From a virus, in IMG/VR virus record IMGVR_UViG_3300017756_000152, positions 1 to 20,414 of that record: 20,414 nt of DNA. The stretch is one strand, 5' to 3'. The notes below the pieces were generated by a model that searched no databases, had not been told where the DNA came from, and worked only from the letters and a program-made list of their open reading frames with translations. Position numbers and translations under genes: made by a program. Shown in pieces: positions 1-4,888 of the stretch (position 1 is its first letter; each line of letters starts with the position of its first letter).

Positions 1-240
1 CAAGCACATGATGTGTGATGTGTACGTGTGTCATGCACGGGTGGGCAGGGGCCATGCGGGGGGTATACGTATATATACATGTACTCATACACAGAACAGG
101 GAAATATGACTGTTAACCACTATACACATAAGGTGGTTTACATACTCGTAGGTACGTTATACTATAACAATATACGTGCTATCACTAGGTAACGGAATGT
201 TTCAGTATATCACATAATGTTACAACTGTACGATTAGGGG
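1..240. other. AT-rich non-coding left end
   Basis: No ORF of useful length is seen on either strand. The first 60 bases are rich in GT/TG steps. They are followed by alternating purine-pyrimidine stretches and a perfect 10-base palindrome TATACGTATA near 64-73. A weak promoter-like pair, TTTACA at 137-142 and TATAAC at 163-168, has a 20-base spacer, which is too long for a confident call. The region could be an intergenic control region or a contig end; the sequence does not decide. Confidence 0.5.
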
Positions 241-268
241 TTGACATGTATTATATAATGTGTAAAAC
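241..268 (+). promoter_or_regulatory. Sigma70-like promoter upstream of the first genes
   Basis: A perfect -35 box TTGACA lies at 241-246. It is followed after 16 bases by TAAAAC at 263-268, then TATAT. The same layout, TTGACA then 16 bases then TATAAC followed by TATAT, occurs upstream of the capsid gene at 12219-12246, which supports this reading over the closer TATAAT at 254-259. It would drive transcription rightwards through the two 26-bp repeats and the hairpin at 409-437 into the first gene. Confidence 0.45.
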
Positions 269-298
269 TATATATGTTAGTTAGGGTAGGGTCACTAT

Positions 299-324
299 AA
301 GTGATACACGTACAGTATACACTT
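299..324. repeat. 26-bp repeat, copy 1 (possible operator)
   Basis: This copy and the one at 375-400 are identical except for the position of a single G. Each holds two half-sites of the form AGT(G)ATACAC, 13 bases apart, on either side of a GTAC centre. The outer arms AAGTG and CACTT are inverted. Directly upstream a perfect 13-base palindrome, TCACT-ATA-AGTGA, covers 292-304. Just downstream CACTTATA is repeated at 320-327 and 330-337, one helical turn apart. A paired protein-binding site close to a promoter is a reasonable inference; the binding factor is unknown. Confidence 0.5.
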
Positions 325-374
325 ATAATCACTTATACTAATCTCTTAAATATTATGTAACTATAATTATATGT

Positions 375-400
375 AAGTATACACGTACAGTGATACACTT
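375..400. repeat. 26-bp repeat, copy 2 (possible operator)
   Basis: Second copy of the repeat at 299-324, 76 bases further on. Here the extra G sits in the second half-site instead of the first. It lies between the promoter at 241 and the hairpin at 409, so it would be transcribed into the leader. It could act as DNA (operator) or as part of the RNA. Confidence 0.5.
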
Positions 401-408
401 AAATGGTA

Positions 409-437
409 ACTTGCCGTAGGCGAGTCCTTTTATATTT
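409..437 (+). terminator. Hairpin terminator or attenuator before the first gene
   Basis: A seven-pair stem (ACTTGCC with GGCGAGT, one G-T pair) closes a 3-base GTA loop at 409-425. It is followed by CC and then TTTTATATTT. This is the form of a Rho-independent terminator on the plus strand. It sits between the promoter at 241 and the start codon at 458. It may therefore end an upstream transcript or attenuate the downstream operon. Confidence 0.45.
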
Positions 438-457
438 GTACAAATTAAGTATTGACA

Positions 458-664
458 ATGACAAAGAAATCAGTAAAACTATATACAGATAATGTTCTTG
501 AAGAATTTTACCGACATGTATTAGACGGTAATCTTGAGAACTTACATATTCCCCATAGCGATGTATTCTATGTAAAGACTGCAGTGGAGGCCCACTATGG
601 TCGTAAATTTACATTAGAGCATGTAGAGTGGGCTATGCGTGAAGAAGGATGGACGGATGGCTAA
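458..664 (+). CDS. Small hypothetical protein (68 aa)
   Basis: First gene of the rightward cluster. The ATG at 458 is preferred over an in-frame TTG at 452, although neither has a clear Shine-Dalgarno sequence. The product is mixed-charge and probably helical, with several aromatic and His residues (FYRHVLD, HIPHSDVFYV) and a C-terminal stretch EHVEWAMREEGW that looks amphipathic. No membrane segment or catalytic motif is visible. Its stop overlaps the start of the next gene by 8 bases, so the two are probably translated together. I do not recognise the family with confidence. It could be a small regulatory or virion-associated protein. Confidence 0.6.
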   Translation: MTKKSVKLYTDNVLEEFYRHVLDGNLENLHIPHSDVFYVKTAVEAHYGRKFTLEHVEWAMREEGWTDG

Positions 665-941
665 AGATCCTAGACTAGAACGTGCGGGTGTATCGGGCTT
701 TAATAAACCTAAGCGTACACCTAACCACCCTAAGAAGTCACACGTAGTTGTGGCTAAAGAGGGTGATACGATTAAGACTATTCGTTTTGGTGAGCAAGGC
801 GCAAGTACTGCGGGTAAACCTAAGTCAGGTGAAACAGATAAAATGAAAAAGAAACGTGCATCTTTTAAAGCACGTCATGCGAAAAACATTAAGCGTGGTA
901 AGTTGAGTGCAGCTTACTGGGCAGATAAAGTTAAATGGTAA
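657..941 (+). CDS. Small basic conserved phage protein (94 aa)
   Basis: The ATG at 657 is chosen because AAGGA at 645-649 gives a good ribosome-binding site. An upstream GTG at 639 is in frame but less likely. The protein is strongly basic. The segments MAKDPRLERAGVSGFNKPKR and KSHVVVAKEGDTIKTIRFG, followed by RASFKARHAKNI and a C-terminal AAYWADKVKW, are typical of a small protein seen in many marine phages. I recall it being labelled DUF6321, but I am not certain of that label. Its function is unknown; the charge suggests nucleic-acid contact or packaging with DNA. It precedes another Lys-rich gene after 12 bases. Confidence 0.7.
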   Translation: MAKDPRLERAGVSGFNKPKRTPNHPKKSHVVVAKEGDTIKTIRFGEQGASTAGKPKSGETDKMKKKRASFKARHAKNIKRGKLSAAYWADKVKW

Positions 942-953
942 AGGAACTATAAA

Positions 954-1526
954 ATGGGCGCTCTATCTAAATTAGCTAAAGTAGGAAAGAAAACTAAAGA
1001 TGTAGCTAAAAAAACTAAAGCTTCAATGGAGGCTGCTGAAAAGAAACGTAAAGCAGCAGCAGCAAAAAGTAAACAGGGTAAAGCAAAAGCAGCAGCCAAA
1101 GTTACAGAGAAAAAAGGTTCTATCGCTAAAAAGATGACTGTCAGTGCTACCGATATTAAGCAAGCTAAAACGGCTAATCAATTTGCTGCTATGCAAAGGC
1201 GCATTGATGACATGCCAGACGGTAACAGTAAAAAGATGATGCAAAATATGTTAGACAGGCAGCGTAAAGAATTTGAAAAAATGCAGTCTGAAGAAGTATC
1301 ACGTGCCTCACGTAAGTCTGCACAGTCTGCTTCAGATCGTAAAGCTAAACCTGTAACACTTCCCCCTATGCCTTTCGCTAAAGGTGGCCTCACTAAACCT
1401 TCTGCAAGTCAGTCTGGCCTGAAGAAACTGCCTACTGCTGTACGTAACAAAATGGGCTACATGAAGAGTGGTGGCAAAGTTACTAAGGATCACGTAGACA
1501 TGCGTAAGGGTGGCTTGTTCAAATAG
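954..1526 (+). CDS. Lys/Ala-rich basic protein (190 aa)
   Basis: Start ATG 954 has GGAA about eight bases upstream. Roughly the first 65 residues are almost entirely Lys, Ala and Thr, resembling histone-like or DNA-condensing tails. The middle (about residues 70-125) looks like charged helix with DMPDGNSKKMMQNML. The C-terminal third is Gly/Lys-rich and carries three Gly-Gly motifs: FAKGGLTKPS, MKSGGKVTKDH and the terminal MRKGGLFK. Similar Gly-Gly motifs recur in other proteins of this window. The stop shares a base with the next start (TAGTG). No enzymatic motif is visible. It may be a DNA-associated internal virion protein, which is inference from composition only. Confidence 0.65.
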   Translation: MGALSKLAKVGKKTKDVAKKTKASMEAAEKKRKAAAAKSKQGKAKAAAKVTEKKGSIAKKMTVSATDIKQAKTANQFAAMQRRIDDMPDGNSKKMMQNMLDRQRKEFEKMQSEEVSRASRKSAQSASDRKAKPVTLPPMPFAKGGLTKPSASQSGLKKLPTAVRNKMGYMKSGGKVTKDHVDMRKGGLFK

Positions 1527-2053
1527 TGAGCATAGAAAGTGATATACGGGATTGGTCTAGTAAAGTATTAGAAGTACCTAACGATGCTCTTGGTGGTTTA
1601 CCCGCATGTCCTTATGCACAGCAAGCATGGAAGCAAAACAAAGTACGTGTAGTAGAAACTAAGCACCTTGGCATTGAAGCTATTACACAAGCTAATATGT
1701 TTGATAATACATATGACTTAGTTGTAGTTGCATCATATTACTTTCCATCACCGCTGCAGCTTAAAGAGTTTACTACAATTTTAAACGATACGTACACACC
1801 TAGAGATTTGCACATAATGGAGTTTCATCCTGACTACGGTGCAGAAGATGCAGACTTAGACTTTTTATATGAGCATGAGTGGGAGTCTGATATAGAAGAT
1901 GAATACGCTATGTTGTTTATTCAATCTTTAAGTAAAGTAGATGACGCAAGTTTACGGTTAGAAAAATTAGGATACTATAATGTGTATCCTCAAGACGAGT
2001 ATGAAGCACTCGTATTAGATAGAAGGCAACGGAGACAGAAACAATGGCAATGA
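1526..2053 (+). CDS. Conserved protein with CPYA and FHPDY motifs (175 aa)
   Basis: Starts with GTG overlapping the previous stop (TAGTG), which implies coupled translation. It is acidic, unlike its basic neighbours. Visible features are an N-terminal Trp-Ser segment, LPACPYAQQAW around residues 25-35, a hydrophobic strand YDLVVVASYYF near 63-73, and MEFHPDYGAEDADLDFLYE near 98-116. The CP[FY]A plus FHPDY pattern recalls DUF1415 proteins, but the later NRSPYPT-type motif of that family is absent, so the link is tentative. The C-terminus is Arg/Gln-rich. A soluble enzyme or metal-binding role is possible (Cys28, His101), but nothing proves it. It overlaps the next gene by 10 bases. Confidence 0.65.
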   Translation: MSIESDIRDWSSKVLEVPNDALGGLPACPYAQQAWKQNKVRVVETKHLGIEAITQANMFDNTYDLVVVASYYFPSPLQLKEFTTILNDTYTPRDLHIMEFHPDYGAEDADLDFLYEHEWESDIEDEYAMLFIQSLSKVDDASLRLEKLGYYNVYPQDEYEALVLDRRQRRQKQWQ

Positions 2054-2184
2054 AACCTAGAGCAATGAAAAAGAAAACACCTATGCGTGGCGGTGGTATG
2101 GCTAAAAAAACCATGATGCGTGGTGGCGGTATGGCAGCTAAGAAAAAAATGATGCGTGGTGGAATGGCTAAGAAGAAAAAGTAA
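2044..2184 (+). CDS. Met/Gly/Lys tandem-repeat microprotein (46 aa)
   Basis: A short gene overlapping the previous one by 10 bases and the next by one base (TAATG). The product contains 11 Met, 13 Lys, 8 Gly and 4 Arg in 46 residues. It is built from three imperfect units starting with MRGG at Met14, Met25 and Met37, each followed by Met-Ala and a Lys block (MRGGGMAKK, MRGGGMAAKKK, MRGGMAKKKK). In DNA the unit is 33-36 bases long. Such a composition rules out a normal globular fold. It could bind DNA, RNA or membranes, or be packaged in the virion. The position between two clearly coded genes, with the same overlap style as its neighbours, argues that it is real. Confidence 0.7.
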   Translation: MAMKPRAMKKKTPMRGGGMAKKTMMRGGGMAAKKKMMRGGMAKKKK

Positions 2185-2435
2185 TGACACTTATCTCTCA
2201 CTTTCCTTTACCTAGTTTTCCTTTTCAGACGCATGATAACATTGTGTTTGAGAAGGCAGACAAGGATAGGTCCAGTAGAAATAATGAAGAATACAAACCA
2301 GAACAACCTAATCGCATTACTCCTGATACACCAGTAGAAGATCTAAAGCTAGTAAATCAGATGTATGCGTACAATCCTAATCCAAATAAACTACGTACTC
2401 CTGATGGACAGATCGTAGACTTTATTATTGCATAA
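2184..2435 (+). CDS. Small hypothetical protein (83 aa)
   Basis: The ATG overlaps the previous stop (TAATG). The first 20 residues are Pro/Phe-rich. They are followed by a charged, Pro/Asn-rich stretch and an ordered C-terminus with VEDLKLVNQMYAYNPNPNKL and TPDGQIVDFI. It has no Cys, membrane segment or catalytic signature. It is the last gene before the 115-base control region at 2436-2550, so it probably ends this transcription unit, although no convincing terminator follows. I do not recognise it. Confidence 0.6.
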   Translation: MTLISHFPLPSFPFQTHDNIVFEKADKDRSSRNNEEYKPEQPNRITPDTPVEDLKLVNQMYAYNPNPNKLRTPDGQIVDFIIA

Positions 2436-2456
2436 TGCATTTAGTGCATAACGGGA

Positions 2457-2503
2457 TTGCAATCTTAACTATTATATGTTATAACTAAGTATGATATAAC
2501 TAT
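2457..2503 (+). promoter_or_regulatory. Promoter region before the DUF1127-lysis cluster
   Basis: TTGCAA at 2457-2462, 17 bases, then TATAACTA from 2480 makes a sigma70-like promoter. A second TATAAC follows at 2495-2500. It lies inside the 14-base word TATGATATAACTAT (2490-2503), which is repeated exactly at 12236-12249 in the capsid promoter. The shared word suggests a common -10 form used by this phage. The promoter is well placed for the genes from 2551 onward. Confidence 0.55.
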
Positions 2504-2511
2504 CTCTGTAA

Positions 2512-2530
2512 GGGTAAGTAACTCTTACCT
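2512..2530 (+). promoter_or_regulatory. Leader hairpin upstream of the DUF1127 gene
   Basis: GGTAAG at 2513-2518 and CTTACC at 2524-2529 form a perfect six-pair stem around TAACT, extendable by one G-T pair. There is no T-run after it, so it is not a terminator. It lies at or just after the expected transcription start and ends about 20 bases before the start codon at 2551, close upstream of the AGGAGA ribosome-binding site at 2539-2544. It could stabilise the 5' end of the message or influence translation. Confidence 0.4.
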
Positions 2531-2550
2531 ACATATATAGGAGATAGAAT

Positions 2551-2691
2551 ATGTTAAAACGTATGTTTAAAAAGTTACAACAGAATCAGCAACGCAGAGC
2601 CGACTATTGGATTCTTATGAATCTAAGTGATAAGGAACTGCATGACATGGGGATCAGTAGAGGTGAAGTCAGGCAAAAAGTCTACGGTTAA
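2551..2691 (+). CDS. DUF1127 (YjiS-like) microprotein (46 aa)
   Basis: The start ATG 2551 follows a strong AGGAGA site. The product has a basic N-terminus with Gln/Arg (MFKKLQQNQQRR) and then LMNLSDKELHDMGISRGEV, which matches the DUF1127 pattern of Leu-Ser-Asp-x-x-Leu-x-Asp-[IM]-Gly-[IL]-x-Arg-x-[DE]-[IV]-Arg. DUF1127 proteins are abundant in alphaproteobacteria. Characterised members such as CcaF1 of Rhodobacter sphaeroides bind RNA and affect sRNA maturation and RNA turnover. Here it is first in a transcription unit with its own promoter, followed by small basic genes and the lysis cassette. A role in tuning host or phage RNA is inference. The family call itself is strong. Confidence 0.8.
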   Translation: MLKRMFKKLQQNQQRRADYWILMNLSDKELHDMGISRGEVRQKVYG

Positions 2692-2845
2692 TGCGGCAGG
2701 AAATTATACTAAGCCTACTATGCGTAAACGTCTTGTCGCATCCGTTAAAGCTGGGAGCAAGGGTGGAAAACCCGGACAGTGGAGCGCACGTAAGGCACAA
2801 ATGGTCGCAAAGCAATATAAAGCAAAAGGTGGGGGCTACAAGTAG
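2663..2845 (+). CDS. Small basic Gly/Lys-rich protein (60 aa)
   Basis: GTG 2663 is preferred because it gives a product beginning just before KKSTVNAAGNYTKPTMRKR, the usual beginning of this small marine-phage protein as I recall it. Upstream in-frame starts GTG 2627 and ATG 2642 would overlap the DUF1127 gene more deeply. With GTG 2663 the overlap is 29 bases. The protein is very basic, with GSKGGKPGQWSARKAQMVAK and the terminal KGGGYK. No catalytic residues are visible. Its stop overlaps the next start (TAGTG). The function is unknown; its size and charge fit a nucleic-acid-associated or virion accessory protein. Confidence 0.65.
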   Translation: MKSGKKSTVNAAGNYTKPTMRKRLVASVKAGSKGGKPGQWSARKAQMVAKQYKAKGGGYK

Positions 2846-3090
2846 TGGCCCTCTCTAAGTCTCAAAAGTCTTTAAAGAAATGGACTAAGCAAGATTGGCG
2901 AACTAAAAGTGGCAAGCCTAGTGCTAAGACTGGTGAGCGTTATCTACCTGCTAAGGCTATTAAGTCTCTTAGCAGCAGTGAGTATGCAGCTACAACCAGA
3001 GCTAAACGACAAGGCACGAAGGCAGGTAAGCAGCATGTGGCTCAACCTAAAGGCGTTGCAAAGAAGACCGCTAGATTCAGGAGAACTTAA
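2845..3090 (+). CDS. Small basic conserved protein (81 aa; DUF5872-like)
   Basis: Starts with GTG sharing a base with the previous stop. The pattern SQKSLKKWTKQDWRTKSGKP, then GERYLPAKAIKSLS, EYAATTRAKRQG and AKKTAR near the C-terminus, is a family I recall from phages and large viruses, often labelled DUF5872. That label is from memory and uncertain. It is rich in Lys, Arg, Ser and Ala, with no membrane segment. The next gene starts immediately after its stop. The function is not known. Confidence 0.7.
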   Translation: MALSKSQKSLKKWTKQDWRTKSGKPSAKTGERYLPAKAIKSLSSSEYAATTRAKRQGTKAGKQHVAQPKGVAKKTARFRRT

Positions 3091-3297
3091 ATGACAATAG
3101 CTATGGAAAAAATACTAGCTTGGAAAATTATGCCACGTCTTATGATGTTGGTTATGACCGTTATGTATATACGTGTTATAGAATGGTTTATGTCTTTGCC
3201 CCAAGGTGAGGTAAGTACACAAGCTACAGCACTTACTGCAACTGTTACTGGTGCTATGACGGGTGCTTTTGCTGTATGGTTAAATAACGAAAAATGA
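3091..3297 (+). CDS. Putative holin, two membrane segments (68 aa)
   Basis: A very hydrophobic small protein. The first membrane segment runs from about residue 14 to 35 (PRLMMLVMTVMYIRVIEWFM). A short polar loop with LPQGEVSTQ is followed by a second segment at about 45-63 (ALTATVTGAMTGAFAVWL). A short charged C-terminus NNEK follows. Size, topology and position directly before another membrane protein and an endolysin are typical of a phage holin, which perforates the inner membrane at the time of lysis. The segment TGAMTGAFAVW is familiar from small holins of marine phages. The stop overlaps the next start (ATGA). Confidence 0.75.
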   Translation: MTIAMEKILAWKIMPRLMMLVMTVMYIRVIEWFMSLPQGEVSTQATALTATVTGAMTGAFAVWLNNEK

Positions 3298-3647
3298 TTG
3301 GTCAGATCTTAGGAGCAGTAGGTGGACTAGCAACTACATACCTTGATGGTAAAGTAGCTGTACAGAAAGCTAATGCTGAGATTAAAGTAAAGCAAGCTAC
3401 TGGTGAAATAGACTGGGATCTTGCTGCTATACAAGCTACACAGAATAGCTGGAAAGATGAGTGGATTACTTTACTTTTTTCTATTCCGTTAATTTTAGCG
3501 TTCTGTGGAGATTGGGGTAATAACATTGTGCAAGCTGGCTTTGCTGCACTAGAAACTATGCCAGCGTGGTATCAGTATAGCCTTGGCGGTATTGTAAGTG
3601 CCAGCATCGGTATTCGTTCTGTAAGTAAATTCTTTGGGAAAAAGTAA
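3294..3647 (+). CDS. Holin-like protein of the GTA 3TM type (117 aa)
   Basis: The layout matches the family called holin of 3TMs for gene-transfer release. It starts with a short Gly-rich helix (MIGQILGAVGGLATTYL). A charged helix with AEIKVKQATGEIDWDLAAIQ (about 29-48) comes next. After the hallmark SWKDEW (52-57) there are two membrane segments: LLFSIPLILAFCG and, after MPAWYQYSLG, GIVSASIGIRS. It ends in a basic tail FFGKK. The family is best known from alphaproteobacterial gene transfer agents. Together with the gene at 3091 it forms a two-component membrane lysis pair; which one triggers lysis cannot be told from sequence. It overlaps the endolysin by one base (TAATG). Confidence 0.75.
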   Translation: MIGQILGAVGGLATTYLDGKVAVQKANAEIKVKQATGEIDWDLAAIQATQNSWKDEWITLLFSIPLILAFCGDWGNNIVQAGFAALETMPAWYQYSLGGIVSASIGIRSVSKFFGKK

Positions 3648-4099
3648 TGGCATTTAAATTAAGCAGTAGAAGTTTAAAGAAACTAGAAGGTGTAGATGAA
3701 GGTATTGTATCAGTAGTTAAAGATGCTATTGGTATTACGAAAGTAGACTTTGGTGTTACCTTTGGACTACGTACACTAGAAGAACAAAAGAAACTGTACG
3801 AATCTGGTAGATCACAGACTATGAAGTCTAAGCATCTTGAAGGTCGTGCTGTAGATCTAGTCGCATACTTTGGTTCTGACATTTCTTGGGAACTTAATGT
3901 CTATGATGACATCTGTGATGCTATGGCTGAAGCCGCTAGAAAGAATGATGTAGCAATTAAATGGGGTGCTGCATGGAGTGAAGGAGACATTCGACAGTAC
4001 GCAGGTACTGCAGAAGATGCAATGAATGCATATGTAGATCTCCGTAGGTCACAATCCCGTAGACCATTTATTGATGCCCCACATTTTGAGATGATGTAA
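3647..4099 (+). CDS. Endolysin, M15-type zinc peptidase (150 aa)
   Basis: A peptidoglycan peptidase of the M15 (VanY/L-alanyl-D-glutamate or D-Ala carboxypeptidase-like) fold. Visible hallmarks are FGVTFGLRTLEEQKKLYESG around residues 35-54, the zinc motif SKHLEGRAVDL with His63 and Asp70, and the third ligand His146 in DAPHFEM at the C-terminus. The length is normal for a single-domain phage endolysin, and no separate wall-binding domain is present. It has no signal peptide, so it relies on the two holin-like proteins just upstream to reach the cell wall. It cleaves peptide stems of peptidoglycan at the end of infection. Start and stop are both of the TAATG overlap type. Confidence 0.88.
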   Translation: MAFKLSSRSLKKLEGVDEGIVSVVKDAIGITKVDFGVTFGLRTLEEQKKLYESGRSQTMKSKHLEGRAVDLVAYFGSDISWELNVYDDICDAMAEAARKNDVAIKWGAAWSEGDIRQYAGTAEDAMNAYVDLRRSQSRRPFIDAPHFEMM

Positions 4100-4473
4100 T
4101 GGCTAGAGAATTAACGGAACGCCAACAAAAGTTTCTTGCAGTCCTTATGGATGAGGCAGGTGGCGATGTTACTATGGCTAAGAAACTTGCTGGATACTCT
4201 GAGAATACTTCTAACACTGAGATTACAAATAGTCTTAAAGAAGAGATCATTGACGTAACACATAGCTACTTAGCACGTAATGTACCCAAAGCTGCAATGG
4301 CTATGGTTAGTGCACTATACGATCCTACTGAGCTAGGTATTCGTGATAAGATGGCAGCAGCTAAAGAGCTACTTGATCGTACTGGTTTAGTTAAAACGGA
4401 GAAGATGCAAGTAGAAGCTAAAGGTGGTGTAATGCTTATGCCAGCCAAGCAAACACAGGATGATGATGACTAA
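4099..4473 (+). CDS. Probable small terminase subunit (124 aa)
   Basis: The N-terminus LTERQQKFLAVLMDEAGGDV followed by AKKLAGYSENTSNTEI is a helix-turn-helix arrangement typical of small terminase subunits that recognise phage DNA for packaging. The middle carries NVPKAAMAMVSALYDP and RDKMAAAKELLDRTGL, which looks like an oligomerisation helix region. The C-terminus ends in an acidic tail DDDD, a plausible contact for the large subunit. Position close to the large terminase supports the call. The gene starts in the endolysin stop and overlaps the next gene by about 8 bases. Confidence 0.75.
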   Translation: MARELTERQQKFLAVLMDEAGGDVTMAKKLAGYSENTSNTEITNSLKEEIIDVTHSYLARNVPKAAMAMVSALYDPTELGIRDKMAAAKELLDRTGLVKTEKMQVEAKGGVMLMPAKQTQDDDD

Positions 4474-4888
4474 ACCATTAGGACAATGGAAACTACCACA
4501 ACCGACAGACCTACAAGAAGATAATGAATGGGTTCCTATTCCACGTGTAGCACGTACCGTGCCCTTTGGATATGAAATAGATCCAGACGATACTGGAATC
4601 CTCTTGCCAATTGAACACGAACTTGATATGCTTGTAAAAGCCAAGAAGTACTTAAAGCAGTACTCTTATCGTGAGGTAGCCAACTGGCTGACTAGAAACA
4701 CTGGCAGAACTATATCTCATGTAGGATTAAAGAAACGGTTAGATAATGAGCGACGAAGAAAAAACAAAGCTGGAAGCCTACGCAGATGGGCAGACTATGC
4801 GAAAAAGGCAATCGCCAAAGCGGAAGAACTTGAAAACAACCGCATCGGGGCGAAAGAGCAAGACAACCAAGAAACAAACGCAGCCTGA
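4466..4888 (+). CDS. HTH-containing protein between terminase genes (140 aa)
   Basis: Three ATG codons in a row occur at 4460, 4463 and 4466. The last is best placed after AGGA at 4457-4460. The N-terminal half is Pro-rich with WVPIPRVARTVPFGYEID. The middle (about residues 65-92) reads YSYREVANWLTRNTGRTISH followed by VGLKKRL, a clear helix-turn-helix like those of resolvases and recombinase-type regulators. A basic, charged helical tail follows. It probably binds DNA, either helping packaging-site recognition or regulating late genes. Its last 143 bases overlap the open frame of the large terminase, an unusually long overlap for this window. Confidence 0.65.
   Translation: MTKPLGQWKLPQPTDLQEDNEWVPIPRVARTVPFGYEIDPDDTGILLPIEHELDMLVKAKKYLKQYSYREVANWLTRNTGRTISHVGLKKRLDNERRRKNKAGSLRRWADYAKKAIAKAEELENNRIGAKEQDNQETNAA

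Noticed and set aside
1-120. GT-rich repeats at the left edge as a possible genome terminus or attachment site
   Set aside because: No terminal repeat is seen at the right edge of the window and no integrase is present, so there is nothing to support the idea.
254-259. TATAAT near the TTGACA at 241
   Set aside because: Only seven bases separate the boxes, too few for a sigma70 promoter; the TAAAAC box at 263 gives a workable 16-base spacer.
452-457. TTG start or TTGACA box just before the first gene
   Set aside because: The ATG at 458 is the simpler start; as a -35 box the site would place transcription inside the gene, with no matching -10.
2909-3094. 61-codon Leu/Ser-rich plus-strand frame
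   Set aside because: It is a shifted reading of the conserved basic gene at 2845-3090, which has a coupled start and a recognisable sequence pattern.
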